Notes: generated by a model from the letters alone, not told the origin. A stretch of DNA of 64,000 nucleotides from Neoalteromonas flava (GCF_002807685.1 NZ_PEAX01000003.1:62001-126000); one strand, 5' to 3'; shown: positions 42,776 through 52,437, numbered from the stretch's first letter. Translations and numbers: made by a program.

Positions 42776-43910
42776 ACTGGGTTTAATTATTAATCCGTTT
42801 GCCGGTATTGGTGGTGCGACGGCGCTAAAAGGCAGTGACGGCAAAGCCACACGCGAATTAGCGTTGGCTAAGGGCGCAATACCGCTTGCCAATAGTCGCG
42901 CAGCTGTGGCGCTGGAGCGCCTAAAACCATACACAGATAAATTGCAAGTTGTTACCGTGAGTGGTGATATGGGCGAGCGAACGGCGCGCGATTTAGGTTT
43001 TAACGTTGAGGTAATATACACCCCGATAACGCCGCAAACAGAAGCCCAAGATACACAAGCAGCAGCACAACGGATGCTGAAAGAGCACATTGATGCTCTC
43101 GTCTTTGCTGGCGGTGACGGCACTGCGACCGATATTTATCAAATCATTGGCGATTCTCTCCCTGTATTGGGGATCCCGGCAGGATGTAAGATTCACAGTG
43201 GCGTTTATGCCGTATCACCGAGCGCTGCCGGAGTAGTGCTGGAAAAACTGGTCAAGGGTGAGTTAGTCAGCGTAAAAGACGCCGAGGTTCGCGATATTGA
43301 TGAAGTTGCTTTTCGGCAAGGCCAAGTTATTGCAAAACATGTTGGTGAAATGCAAGTGCCCGAGGAGCTGCAATATATTCAAGCAGTTAAAATGGGGGGC
43401 AAGGAAAGTGACGAATTATTGCTCATGGAATTTGCTGATTATCTGCAAGAGCTATTCGAAGAGTTCCCCGAGCATATGTTTGTCATTGGTTCAGGTTCAA
43501 CCATTGCGGGTGCTATGCAGAACATTCGGCTAGAAAGTACGCTACTCGGTGTTGATTTAGTGTATGCGGGTAGCGTCATTGGTAGTGATCTTTCAGCACA
43601 GGAATTGCTCACCGCAATAGGTGAAGCACCGGTCAAAATAGTAGTTACGTTGATCGGCGGGCAAGGGCATATTTTAGGGCGTGGAAACCAACAGATTTCG
43701 GCCCCACTAGTACGCCATGCGGGACAGCCAAATATTATTGTGATAGCCAGTAAAAATAAGCTACAGGGGCTACAAGGAAGACCTATTCAGGTTGATACCG
43801 GAGATGTATCTCTGGATCAAGCATTAAGCGGAACAATTCGCGTAACCACAGGATATCGCGATCATGTGCTTTATCCTGTTGCCGGAGCGATTGCGCCAAC
43901 CACTGAGTAA
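42759..43910 (+). CDS. ATP-NAD/AcoX kinase family protein
   Basis: A 383-aa protein of the NAD kinase/diacylglycerol kinase-like superfamily. The ATP-binding motif VFAGGDGTATDIYQIIG is at about residues 112-128, and the N-terminal LGLIINPFAGIGGATALKGSDG is typical of the AcoX-type branch. IGSGSTIAGAMQNI and GRGNQQISAPLVRH occur later. It is longer than canonical NAD kinase, and its substrate is uncertain (NAD, a polyol or another small molecule). It overlaps epmC by 17 bases, so the two are co-expressed. Confidence 0.82.
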   Translation: MQRKFRLGLIINPFAGIGGATALKGSDGKATRELALAKGAIPLANSRAAVALERLKPYTDKLQVVTVSGDMGERTARDLGFNVEVIYTPITPQTEAQDTQAAAQRMLKEHIDALVFAGGDGTATDIYQIIGDSLPVLGIPAGCKIHSGVYAVSPSAAGVVLEKLVKGELVSVKDAEVRDIDEVAFRQGQVIAKHVGEMQVPEELQYIQAVKMGGKESDELLLMEFADYLQELFEEFPEHMFVIGSGSTIAGAMQNIRLESTLLGVDLVYAGSVIGSDLSAQELLTAIGEAPVKIVVTLIGGQGHILGRGNQQISAPLVRHAGQPNIIVIASKNKLQGLQGRPIQVDTGDVSLDQALSGTIRVTTGYRDHVLYPVAGAIAPTTE

Positions 43911-43963
43911 ATTTGACTCTTGCTTGCACAAATTAGGTCAACAATGCGCGGTAAATAAATGAG

Positions 43964-44242
43964 ATGGGAATGTTAGAACGAAAAGTTGAGCAAATTGAGG
44001 CAAAGTTGCTAGATGCAGTTAATAATGCAGATGACCATGCGCTGTTTATTGCCAGTTACCTGCATGGTCATTTCGATATTGTCGTTAGCCAAACAGAGCA
44101 ACTTGCAAACGCGAATGTAGAGCATTTAGATGAATTTATGCAGCAGAGTTTGCAAACTGCGTTTGATAATCATGAGCTGGCGGCTGACGAGCAGCGTCAG
44201 GTATTTACCCTCTGGCAGTCATTAATCAGTGCGCCTAATTAA
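43964..44242 (+). CDS. yfcL: YfcL family protein
   Basis: A 92-aa acidic helical protein with the YfcL blocks DDHALFIASYLHGHFDIVV and the C-terminal ELAADEQRQVFTLWQSLI. Its function is unknown. Two ATGs, at 43964 and 43970, are possible starts. In E. coli, yfcL sits between mnmC and epmC; here the order is kept but a kinase-like gene separates it from epmC and three lipoprotein genes separate it from mnmC. A hairpin follows its stop codon. Confidence 0.85.
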   Translation: MGMLERKVEQIEAKLLDAVNNADDHALFIASYLHGHFDIVVSQTEQLANANVEHLDEFMQQSLQTAFDNHELAADEQRQVFTLWQSLISAPN

Positions 44243-44261
44243 GCGGCAATGACTTGCCGCT
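44242..44261 (+). terminator. Hairpin after yfcL
   Basis: AGCGGCAA and TTGCCGCT form a perfect 8-bp stem over a TGAC loop right at the yfcL stop codon. Only ATTC follows, so it is a weak terminator at best, but it marks the boundary before the lipoprotein trio. Confidence 0.55.
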
Positions 44262-44395
44262 ATTCACATAGCAGAGCGCTTTACTTCACTGGATTATCAC
44301 CGCAATTGGCTGCAAACCAACGAATAAGGGCGACCATTCAGTTTGGCTAACTTCTTGCTTACTTCTCAGTAGGTAAGTTAATCAGAACTAGGCTT

Positions 44396-45016
44396 ATGTT
44401 ATTAATCGCCCCGAGTAAAAAGCAAATCCTGCTTGCAATATGCAGTCTGTATGTTTTGTCAGGTTGCTCACAAACGCCAGATGAAATCACAGCAGTGCCA
44501 GATAATGGGATTTCTTCAGCCTTAGGGAATGTTGAATTACATACTCATCAGTTGGCCAATGAATTGTTCAGCCGTGTACGCAATAACCGTAACTCTCGGT
44601 ACGCGGTGGTTGGATTCGTTCCTGTAGATACCCTTCAATACAACCCCGACGCACAGAGTCCACTGATGTATCTGGGGCACCAATTAGAGCAGGGTATGAT
44701 GACAGAAGCGGCGCGCCGCGGGTTTATCACTCAAGAGTTTAAGCTTTCCAACGATATATTAATAAATGATACGTCTGATCGTGTATTGACTCGAGATATC
44801 GAGCGCTTAAGTTCATCTAACTCGGTGGATTATTACATTACTGGGACCCTGGTGTACCAGCAAGAAGGCGCAATAGTTAATGCGCGGATCATCAACGCGC
44901 AGAATAAAGATGTGATTGCGGCAGCGACACGCTTTTTCCCCGCGGAACTTTTTTGGCAGCGAGAGCAAGTGACTACACGTAACGGCATGATCTATCGTAC
45001 CGAGGCGAGTTTATGA
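44396..45016 (+). CDS. FlgO-domain outer-membrane lipoprotein 1
   Basis: A 206-aa predicted lipoprotein. The signal sequence ends at a lipobox LSGC (about residues 21-24). From about 45 a FlgO-like domain runs through LANELFSRVR, VVGFVPVDTLQ, LGHQLEQGMMTEAARRG, YYITGTLVY and VNARIINAQNKDVIAAA. FlgO proteins are known as outer-membrane flagellar-associated lipoproteins in Vibrio. No flagellar gene is near, so the role here may differ. It overlaps the next FlgO-type gene by four bases. Confidence 0.82.
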   Translation: MLLIAPSKKQILLAICSLYVLSGCSQTPDEITAVPDNGISSALGNVELHTHQLANELFSRVRNNRNSRYAVVGFVPVDTLQYNPDAQSPLMYLGHQLEQGMMTEAARRGFITQEFKLSNDILINDTSDRVLTRDIERLSSSNSVDYYITGTLVYQQEGAIVNARIINAQNKDVIAAATRFFPAELFWQREQVTTRNGMIYRTEASL

Positions 45017-45813
45017 GTTGCCGGAAGAATGCAGTAAAACGAATACAAAATGGTGTTTTTATGAAGAGTACAGCACGCAGTTGGGTGGCAATTACGGCAC
45101 TGGTATCAATCATCAGCGGATGCTCGATGTTTAGCTCAGAGCAAGAGACGACCGCTATGCAGCGTGTTGGTGATACTCCCTCCAATATGCAAGTGATTGA
45201 CATTACAGGATTTCAACCAGAGGAAACTGCAACTGCAGAGAGTGTAGGTGAGGCTGATAGCTTCGGTGCCTTTGGCCAACCTCCAGTCTATTCCAGTGTA
45301 CAAGGTGCATACAAAGGGCGCCCATTGACCAAACATATTGGCGATTATGTGAAGAATATGACCCAAGATATGATCAGTAATATGGAGTATATCACGACAA
45401 AAACGCCAATTGCGGTAACCCACTTTGCCCTACTCGATAGCGATTTACAGGAAACCAATTTATTGGGCCATCAAATGGCTGAATCATTCGTGCATGAATT
45501 ACATAAATTTCGGATCCCGGTGATTGATTTCAAAGCCACGGATTATGTGCGCGTAACTGAGCAGGGTGACTTCTTGTTAACTCGAGATTATTTGGAGCTC
45601 AGCGCGAACTTACCCATGGAGTATGTGTTGACGGGGACGCTAACTAAACATCAAGGTGGCTATTTGGTTAATGCTCGGATCTTGGGGTTGCGCTCTAAAG
45701 CCGTCGTTGCCAGTGCACAGTCGTTGGTTCCTTTTTATGTGGTGGATGCGCTGATCCCCAGCGAACGTCAGTCTGATGAAATGCAGGACGGCGTGAAATT
45801 AACGCGAGGGTAA
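45013..45813 (+). CDS. FlgO-domain outer-membrane lipoprotein 2
   Basis: A 266-aa predicted lipoprotein with lipobox ISGC (about residues 34-37). The ATG at 45013 overlaps the previous stop and has GAGG seven bases upstream; an ATG at 45061 gives a more usual signal length but has no ribosome site. After a variable linker, the FlgO domain from about residue 108 includes LLGHQMAESFVHELHKF, VLTGTLTKH, VNARILGLRSKAVVASA. It shares these with both neighbours, so the three arose by duplication. A five-base gap separates it from the third copy. Confidence 0.82.
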   Translation: MSCRKNAVKRIQNGVFMKSTARSWVAITALVSIISGCSMFSSEQETTAMQRVGDTPSNMQVIDITGFQPEETATAESVGEADSFGAFGQPPVYSSVQGAYKGRPLTKHIGDYVKNMTQDMISNMEYITTKTPIAVTHFALLDSDLQETNLLGHQMAESFVHELHKFRIPVIDFKATDYVRVTEQGDFLLTRDYLELSANLPMEYVLTGTLTKHQGGYLVNARILGLRSKAVVASAQSLVPFYVVDALIPSERQSDEMQDGVKLTRG

Positions 45814-45818
45814 CTGTT

Positions 45819-46568
45819 ATGCGTCTTCTCTTAGCTGCAATAGCATTTGTTGCTGTAAACGCATTAATCACAGGCTGTGCGGTAACCGATAAATTTATTG
45901 CCGTATTTGATCCGCCTAGTGAAACGAAACAGCCGACTACCAATGAGCAACAGGAAATAGTTTATCCCAACCGCCAGAAAGATTCAGAAAGCTCAGACTT
46001 TGCTCCACATTACCAACCCGATAGTCGTGATTATATGATGGCTTCGGGGGCTGACGACGATAGCCTCAATGGTATGCGTGCTCGCAGACCGCAACTTTTC
46101 AGCGCAGATACTACGCACAAGTCTATCCGTGAATATGCGGCGCAGTTGGCGATGCAGTTGATGGACCGCGCGGTGGCATTAACTCCGGCAGACTTGGTCG
46201 GCGTGGTCTCATTTGTTGAACTTGATGCTTCATTGAATACGTCTAGTCCACTGGGAAATCAGTTAACAGAGTATTTTATCGGCGAGATCCAGCACTTTGG
46301 CATCGGCATAGTAGACTTTAAAGTGGGGAACGCTATCAGTGTTACCCCGACTGGCGATTTTATTTTTAGCCGTAATGCTGAACGTTTAGCAGATAAACTT
46401 GAGATGAACCACGTGCTGACAGGAACTATGATCCAGCGCAGTCATGGCGTATCAGTCAATGCGCGAATCGTTGCACTGGCTGACCGGCGAGTTGTTGCAA
46501 GTGCAAACGTACTGATTCCGGATTTTGTGGTAGCAGAAATTAATCCGTACTTTACTGCACTCCATTAA
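45819..46568 (+). CDS. FlgO-domain outer-membrane lipoprotein 3
   Basis: A 249-aa predicted lipoprotein with signal sequence and lipobox ITGC (about residues 17-20). A polar, low-complexity linker (about 25-95) precedes the FlgO domain: LGNQLTEYFIGEIQHFG, IVDFKVGNAISVTPTGDFIF, HVLTGTMIQR and VNARIVALADRRVVASA. IVDFKVG and TPTGDF resemble copy 2 (VIDFKAT, TEQGDF), so copies 2 and 3 are closest. It ends 5 bases before the convergent mnmC gene. Confidence 0.82.
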   Translation: MRLLLAAIAFVAVNALITGCAVTDKFIAVFDPPSETKQPTTNEQQEIVYPNRQKDSESSDFAPHYQPDSRDYMMASGADDDSLNGMRARRPQLFSADTTHKSIREYAAQLAMQLMDRAVALTPADLVGVVSFVELDASLNTSSPLGNQLTEYFIGEIQHFGIGIVDFKVGNAISVTPTGDFIFSRNAERLADKLEMNHVLTGTMIQRSHGVSVNARIVALADRRVVASANVLIPDFVVAEINPYFTALH

Positions 46569-46572
46569 TCGC

Positions 46573-48627
46573 TTATTCATCTTCACCGCGCTTGATCGAC
46601 CGAAGCAAGAATCGATTAGGCGCAACAGCGTTGAGTAAATCCTGACTCAACGGCAGCGGTTCCCCAAACAATTCGCTTACCAACCTCTCAGCCATTAATG
46701 GCGCAGTAGTAAAGCCTCTGGAACCTAAACCACTGAGCATGTAACACCTTTGTACAGTTGCTGGGTTCTGCCGCGCAGCACGATTACCGCGCTGTAAATA
46801 ATTCGCGTACTGGAGCTGCTGTGCTGCGTTATCAGGCACAGCGCCAACGATAGGAAGGTGATCAGGCGTAGAACAGCGAATAGCAGCTCGACTGTGACCA
46901 GAATGAGTAAAAGAATTAGCCCATTCACATTGTTGTAATGATTTACGATGGGTGGCCAGGTTTTGCGCGGTGTCAGCGGAGCGCAATTCAATAGAAGTAT
47001 CATTTTTACTGTAGGTTGAACCTAACGCGTGAGAGCCCTTATGCGCAGGAGTTAGATAACCTTTATGGCAAATAACTGTGCGCAAGTGAGCTAATTCCTC
47101 TGTACTGCGAAGTGTTTCAACTTGGCCACGAGTGAGGCTAAAAGGTAACTGATTGAGTATCTCAAGATTGGCTGATGTATGTCCGCAAGCAAAAATGAGA
47201 GCATCTGCCGATAATGCACTAGTTTCTTTTCCGTTACTAACGTGAATGCGTAATGACTGCTGTTCATCAGGAGCATACGTGTGCTCGAGATAAGTCGTTG
47301 AGGTTTGTACAGTAAAATCACACTCTTGACGCACAAAGTCCAGCATTGCTTGCACCAACTCTGGCGGCGACGCCCAACCTGCAGCAGGCAGATAAAGCCC
47401 TGAATAGGGGAGGTGGACACCAGCAATCTGCGAGGCCTGTTCAGAAGTGACAGCCTGCACAAGAGCTTGAGGCCAAATATCAGTATCAAGAAGATTCGTT
47501 TGGCGCTTGATAACCTCATCGGAAAAGCCAACTTGCAGTACACCACACCACTCATGAGCGAATTCGAAACCCCGTTCAATAAGCGTGTCATACACGTGTC
47601 GAGCGTAACTAAAGCTAGCCAACTGGATCCGACTTAAAATACTGGCTTTGGCATGTAATTGCGGATAAATACCTGCCTGCGGATTTCCAGATGCAGCGTC
47701 GGCGACGCTATTACCTTGGCAAATCATGGTGACTTTAGCGTTACGCCGTGCCAATGCATAAGCCAATGCAGCACCGGCGATCCCCGCACCAACAATCACC
47801 ACGTGTGGTCTAGCGCAATCTTCTAGCCCGAAAAGCGGCGTTATATCATGTTGACGACTGCGGACTTTGAGTTCGTTTTCTGGCTCATAATGGCCTGCCA
47901 GCATATCTCGCTTACGCCCAAATCCGGGGCGCTTTTCGACACAAAAGCCTGCCGCTTGCAAACCACGTTTAACGAAACCCGCGGCGGTAAAAGTGGCGAA
48001 TGTCGCATCAGGCGCACTTAACCTAGCCATTTGCGCAAACAGTTCAGGTTGCCACATGTCGGTATTTTTACTTGGCGCAAAACCATCCAGAAACCAGGCG
48101 TTAACGTTCGGGATTGGGGCTTCGTCTGGTGCCGCAGTTGACATACTAGCGAAAGATTCAATCGCATCGCCAATCCAAAGGTCAAGGACAATTTCTACCG
48201 CTTTAAGTTGAAAGCGCATGCGCTGACAACCAGTGCTATTGAATATTAGTGAAGATAGCAGCGGGGCAGTAAGCGACAAATGTTGGAAACGAGCCAGTGC
48301 AGCGCGCCAGTCCTGTTCTGCTAGGGGAAATTTTTCCGTTGAGATGAAATGTAATTGACACAATGGACTGTTAGGATGATTGAGTTTCCAATCAGCAAAT
48401 GCTTGCGCTGCGATAAGAAAGTTAAGCCCAGTGCCAAAACCTGTCTCGGCGATAACGAATCGGCGCTCTGTGGCTTCGGTCCAGCGCTCTGATAATTGAT
48501 TATTCGCAAGAAATACATAGTGTGTTTCCGCTTCGCCATTGGCATTGGAAAAATATACATCAGCAAAGTTTTTCGCGATTGGGGTGCCATCGCTATTAAA
48601 CTCAATATCAGCAAAAGTGCGTTGCAA
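46573..48627 (-). CDS. mnmC: Bifunctional tRNA mnm5s2U biosynthesis protein
   Basis: A 684-aa enzyme with two activities for the wobble uridine of several tRNAs. The N-terminal methyltransferase (about 1-245) has the SAM site IAETGFGTGLNFLIA and the NAWFLDGFAPSKNTDMW block. The C-terminal FAD oxidase starts at about 270 with VVIVGAGIAGAALAYALARR and ends with SGLGSRGFTTAPLMAE. The MnmC2 part removes the carboxymethyl group and MnmC1 methylates the amine. It is divergent from fabB as in E. coli. Confidence 0.95.
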   Translation of the reverse strand: MQRTFADIEFNSDGTPIAKNFADVYFSNANGEAETHYVFLANNQLSERWTEATERRFVIAETGFGTGLNFLIAAQAFADWKLNHPNSPLCQLHFISTEKFPLAEQDWRAALARFQHLSLTAPLLSSLIFNSTGCQRMRFQLKAVEIVLDLWIGDAIESFASMSTAAPDEAPIPNVNAWFLDGFAPSKNTDMWQPELFAQMARLSAPDATFATFTAAGFVKRGLQAAGFCVEKRPGFGRKRDMLAGHYEPENELKVRSRQHDITPLFGLEDCARPHVVIVGAGIAGAALAYALARRNAKVTMICQGNSVADAASGNPQAGIYPQLHAKASILSRIQLASFSYARHVYDTLIERGFEFAHEWCGVLQVGFSDEVIKRQTNLLDTDIWPQALVQAVTSEQASQIAGVHLPYSGLYLPAAGWASPPELVQAMLDFVRQECDFTVQTSTTYLEHTYAPDEQQSLRIHVSNGKETSALSADALIFACGHTSANLEILNQLPFSLTRGQVETLRSTEELAHLRTVICHKGYLTPAHKGSHALGSTYSKNDTSIELRSADTAQNLATHRKSLQQCEWANSFTHSGHSRAAIRCSTPDHLPIVGAVPDNAAQQLQYANYLQRGNRAARQNPATVQRCYMLSGLGSRGFTTAPLMAERLVSELFGEPLPLSQDLLNAVAPNRFLLRSIKRGEDE

Positions 48628-48781
48628 CGGAGTGTCTCAATCAGTATGGTTTAGCGTAATGGAGCGCATGATACCTGTTATTGGGAGAAAATGCTGGTTG
48701 TTCAAATGATGGATAAAGAGCAGACCACTTTCGTGCGTCGAAACCATTACTATATGCCGACTTAAAGTAACTAGGTGAAAT

Positions 48782-49993
48782 ATGAGAAGAGCAGTAATTA
48801 CTGGTATCGGCATTGTGTCGAGTATCGGTACCGACCAAACCGCCGTAACCGAGTCTCTTAAACAGGGCAAATCCGGCATAACGTTTTCAGAGCAGTTTGC
48901 TGAAATGGGAATGCGCAGTCGTGTATGGGGCAACATTGATATTGATTTGAAAGAGCATATTGACCGCAAGGTTATGCGCTTTATGGGTGATGCAGCAGCT
49001 TATGCATACATTGCCATGCAACAGGCTGTTGCGGATTCTGGTTTGACCGAGGAGCAAATATCTAACCCTCGGACTGGTATTATTGCTGGTTCAGGTGGAG
49101 CATCTTCGATCAATCAAGTTGCTTCTGCTGACATTCTTCGAGAAAAAGGCGTTAAACGCGTTGGACCCTACATGGTTACCCGCTGCATGGGGTCAACAGT
49201 ATCAGCGTGTTTGGCAACCCCATTTAAGATAAAAGGCATTAACTACTCAATTTCATCGGCGTGTGCAACCAGTGCACACTGTATTGGTAATGCTTTAGAA
49301 ATGATCCAGTTAAATAAACAAGATGTGGTCTTTGCTGGTGGCGGAGAAGAGTTGGATTGGACGTTGTCCAGCCAGTTTGATGCGATGGGCGCATTATCTT
49401 CTAAATACAATGATAACCCAGCCGTTGCATCGCGTACCTATTGTGCTGAGCGCGATGGGTTTGTGAGCTCTGGTGGCGGCGGTATGGTTGTCGTAGAAGA
49501 GTTAGAACACGCATTGGCACGCGGGGCTACGATTTATGCTGAAATCACCGGCTATGGTGCTACATCCGATGGCTATGACATGGTTGCCCCGTCCGGTGAA
49601 GGTGCAGTACGTTGTATGCAGATGGCCATGCAAAATGTTGATGCGCCTATTGATTACCTCAACACTCACGGCACCTCGACTCCAGTCGGTGATGTGCAAG
49701 AGTTGAAAGCGATTAAACAAGTGTTTGGCGACAAGTCACCACCGATCAGCGCAACAAAGTCACTGACTGGCCACGCGTTGGGTGCGGCAGGCGTTAATGA
49801 GGCGATATACAGCCTATTGATGATGAAACATGGGTTTATTGCACCGTCGATCAACATCGATACGCTTGATCCTGAAGCGCAAGGTCTTGATATTGTTACG
49901 GCGACTCGAAATTCCGAGTTGAATACCATCATGTCGAATAGTTTTGGCTTTGGCGGCACCAATGCAACCTTGGTTATGTCGCGTTATCGCTAA
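48782..49993 (+). CDS. fabB: 3-oxoacyl-ACP synthase I
   Basis: The condensing enzyme needed for elongation in unsaturated fatty acid synthesis. It is 403 aa. The catalytic Cys is in [12 protein letters not shown], the His residues in [11 protein letters not shown] and [12 protein letters not shown], and the C-terminal Gly loop is [17 protein letters not shown] lies 6 bases before the ATG. The 154-base promoter region was searched for a FadR site without a convincing match. A FabB in this neighbourhood implies anaerobic-type unsaturated fatty acid synthesis with FabA encoded elsewhere. Confidence 0.95.
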   Translation: MRRAVITGIGIVSSIGTDQTAVTESLKQGKSGITFSEQFAEMGMRSRVWGNIDIDLKEHIDRKVMRFMGDAAAYAYIAMQQAVADSGLTEEQISNPRTGIIAGSGGASSINQVASADILREKGVKRVGPYMVTRCMGSTVSACLATPFKIKGINYSISSACATSAHCIGNALEMIQLNKQDVVFAGGGEELDWTLSSQFDAMGALSSKYNDNPAVASRTYCAERDGFVSSGGGGMVVVEELEHALARGATIYAEITGYGATSDGYDMVAPSGEGAVRCMQMAMQNVDAPIDYLNTHGTSTPVGDVQELKAIKQVFGDKSPPISATKSLTGHALGAAGVNEAIYSLLMMKHGFIAPSINIDTLDPEAQGLDIVTATRNSELNTIMSNSFGFGGTNATLVMSRYR

Positions 49994-49994
49994 A

Positions 49995-50690
49995 TCACTC
50001 CCATTCGCAAAGTGTTTTTATTTGCGCTAGGTCAAGCAGGGCAATACCACCATAACGGATGCGTATTAGGCCCTGCTGCTCCATTTCTTTAAGCAGGCGA
50101 TTCACTGTTTGCCGCGATGAATTGATCATCATGGCGAGGGTTTCCTGTGATGCGCTGATATCATAGGTGTTGTGCCCAGCCAGGCGTTGCCCAAAATTAC
50201 TACTGAGTAACACCAACCGTTTCGCCAACTGCTGCTTTAAGTTTAGGCTTGCCGAGGCATCAATGAAACTGAAGGTATTACGTAAGCGTTGACACAGTAG
50301 TTGAGTAAAGTAGTGATAGGTCTCTGGATAGCGTTGTAGTAGTCGATGAAAATCACTACGACTGATAAACGCCAGCAGGGTTTGTTTGTCAGCGTGAGCA
50401 TCATGGGTTCGACCTAAACCGTCAAACATCGATATCTCGCCAAACCAACTACCAACGTCGAGATACGCTAGCACCATTTGTTTACCACTAGTGTGGATAT
50501 TGCTGACTTTAACTCTCCCTTCCAATACACAATGAAAGCCGTTTCCGACGTCACCTTTGGCATAAAGTTCTTTACCAGGACTTAAAGTAAGCACTTTAAT
50601 GCTTTCGATAATGGCATTCTGGACCGTCTCACTCATGGCATTAAACCAAACCGTTGAGCGTAGGGTGGTTTTATGGGCTACTGATAACAT
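49995..50690 (-). CDS. Crp/Fnr family transcriptional regulator
   Basis: A 231-aa regulator. The N-terminal cyclic-nucleotide-binding-like barrel (about 15-130) includes YAKGDVGNGFHCVLEGRVKV and the phosphate-cassette-like VGSWFGEISMFDGLGRTHDA, where the usual Arg-Ser pair is replaced, so cAMP binding is uncertain. A C-terminal Crp-type helix-turn-helix has SQETLAMMINSSRQTVNRLL. It lacks the N-terminal Cys cluster of Fnr. It is convergent with fabB and divergent from the aldolase-family gene, which it may control. Confidence 0.88.
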   Translation of the reverse strand: MLSVAHKTTLRSTVWFNAMSETVQNAIIESIKVLTLSPGKELYAKGDVGNGFHCVLEGRVKVSNIHTSGKQMVLAYLDVGSWFGEISMFDGLGRTHDAHADKQTLLAFISRSDFHRLLQRYPETYHYFTQLLCQRLRNTFSFIDASASLNLKQQLAKRLVLLSSNFGQRLAGHNTYDISASQETLAMMINSSRQTVNRLLKEMEQQGLIRIRYGGIALLDLAQIKTLCEWE

Positions 50691-50773
50691 AATTGCAACA
50701 TTGTCGTATTCGCGACAGTTAGTGTGTAAATGTCAGCCTATACTAATCAACAAACAAACCCAAGGTGATTATT

Positions 50774-51523
50774 ATGAATGTACAACAACAAGTCTCAGCA
50801 GAAGAGTGGCAATTGCGGGTTGATTTAGCTGCGTGTTACCGCACCGTCGCGCTCTATGGCTGGGATGATCTGGTTTTTACTCACATTTCAGCACGTGTGC
50901 CAGGCCCCGAGCATCATTTTTTAATTAATCCCTATGGCTTGATGTTTGAAGAAGTCACTGCCTCTAGTTTGGTTAAAGTTGACTTACACGGTAATAAAGT
51001 TATGGATAGCGAGTTCGACATTAACCCTGCTGGATTTACTATTCACAGCGCAGTGCACGAAGCGCGAGATGACGCTAAGTGTGTAATGCATTTACACACT
51101 ACAGCAGGTATTGCTGTCTCGGTGTTACAGGATGGGCTACAGCCATACAGTCAACAATCATTATTCGCACTCGCCTCATTGTCTTATCATGATTATGAGG
51201 GCGTCGCGTTAAATCCTGACGAAAAGCAGCGCTTAGTCGCGGATTTGGGTGATACGAATTTTATGATCTTGCGCAATCATGGTTTGTTAACTTGTGCTGA
51301 ATCGGTAGCTGATGCTTTTTTAGGGATGTTCATACTCCAACGCAGTTGCGAAATTCAAATTCAAGCACAATCGACCGGACAACCCCTTATCCCAATCCCT
51401 GGGCAAATTTTGGCGGGCATCAAAGCCCAAGCTAAACAGGTGACTCGCTCGATGGGTGGTGCGCTCGCGTGGCCGGGCATCTTACGTCGATTGGACAGAG
51501 AATCTCCAGGGTATAAAGACTAA
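50774..51523 (+). CDS. Class II aldolase/adducin family protein
   Basis: A 249-aa metal-dependent aldolase-like protein. The N-terminal block LAACYRTVALYGWDDLVFTHISAR is typical, and zinc-ligand histidines are in VMHLHTTAGIAVS and RNHGLLTCAES, with SLSYHDYEGVAL between. Members of this branch often lack a known reaction and are related to fuculose aldolase and adducin heads. The ATG at 50774 was chosen because AAGGTG lies 6 bases upstream; a GTG at 50765 is in frame. The stop overlaps the next gene start (TAATG). Confidence 0.88.
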   Translation: MNVQQQVSAEEWQLRVDLAACYRTVALYGWDDLVFTHISARVPGPEHHFLINPYGLMFEEVTASSLVKVDLHGNKVMDSEFDINPAGFTIHSAVHEARDDAKCVMHLHTTAGIAVSVLQDGLQPYSQQSLFALASLSYHDYEGVALNPDEKQRLVADLGDTNFMILRNHGLLTCAESVADAFLGMFILQRSCEIQIQAQSTGQPLIPIPGQILAGIKAQAKQVTRSMGGALAWPGILRRLDRESPGYKD

Positions 51524-52437
51524 TGCTATCGCCATCGCTAGTTGAGACCGATGCTAATGCAAATAATGCCTGTATAAAGGGTCATAACATCAGCTATTGG
51601 TATCAGCAGCATGCTCATTCGCAAGCGCCGACGCTGGTATTTATACATGGGTTTCCCAGTGCTGCGTGGGACTGGCATAACCAATGGCTGGCGTTTGCAA
51701 AGTCGCATTCTCTGCTAGCGATGGATTTACTTGGGTTCGGCTCCTCGGACAAACCCCATCCCTATCACTATTCTTTGCTGGAGCAAGCGAATGTGGTGGA
51801 TGAGCTATGTCAAGAATTAGGGATTACCAATGCCATTGTTATTGCACATGATTATGGCAACTCTGTGGCGCAAGAGTTGTTGGCACGACAGTTATTGCCT
51901 GACCCACAACCGGTACAATCGTCTGCGTTGAGTTTCAATGTAGAGCAGGTAATCTGGTTAAACGGTGGTTTATTTGCAGAGAGTCATCGTCCCTTACTGA
52001 TGCAAAAACTGCTGAAAAGTCGACTAGGGCCAGCGCTTGCAATGTGTATGTCCAAACGTTCGCTTACGCGTAGTTTTCGCAAGATTTTCGCTCCCCATAC
52101 GCCGCCTACGCGAGAAACGATTGATACCTTATGGACCTTGCTTCAACGCAATCAGGGTAAAAAAGTGATCCCAAGCCTACTGAGCTACATCGATGAACGA
52201 GCCACGTATCGCGATCGTTGGGTCGCAGCGATGCAGTGCCAGGCGGAAATTGATCCTAAGCGTTTAGCCTTTATTAATGGCGTGCATGACCCTATCTCGG
52301 GCGGGCATATGCTTGAGCGTTTTCAAGCGTTGTTACCAAATGTGCCCACTGCAGCATTAACTGTCGGACATTATCCACAGCTTGAAGACGCCGAAAAAGT
52401 AAATCAGTGTATTAAGCAATTTATCAGTGAGATTTAG
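51523..52437 (+). CDS. Alpha/beta hydrolase, MEST/epoxide hydrolase-like
   Basis: A 304-aa cytoplasmic hydrolase. The oxyanion motif is FIHGFPSAAWDWHNQW. The nucleophile elbow reads IAHDYGNSVAQELL, so the nucleophile is Asp as in epoxide hydrolases and haloalkane dehalogenases, and the HDYG..VAQELL pattern matches the MEST branch. The catalytic His is in LTVGHYPQLED. The substrate is unknown. It is translationally coupled to the aldolase-family gene, and 24 bases separate it from pdxB. Confidence 0.83.
   Translation: MLSPSLVETDANANNACIKGHNISYWYQQHAHSQAPTLVFIHGFPSAAWDWHNQWLAFAKSHSLLAMDLLGFGSSDKPHPYHYSLLEQANVVDELCQELGITNAIVIAHDYGNSVAQELLARQLLPDPQPVQSSALSFNVEQVIWLNGGLFAESHRPLLMQKLLKSRLGPALAMCMSKRSLTRSFRKIFAPHTPPTRETIDTLWTLLQRNQGKKVIPSLLSYIDERATYRDRWVAAMQCQAEIDPKRLAFINGVHDPISGGHMLERFQALLPNVPTAALTVGHYPQLEDAEKVNQCIKQFISEI

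Noticed and set aside
44396-46568. Flagellar locus
   Set aside because: Only FlgO-type lipoproteins are present; no other flagellar structural, export or motor genes occur in the window.
48628-48781. Possible FadR or FabR site upstream of fabB
   Set aside because: The best FadR-like stretch (CTGGT near 48694) matches only about 7 of 13 consensus positions, and no FabR-type palindrome stands out.
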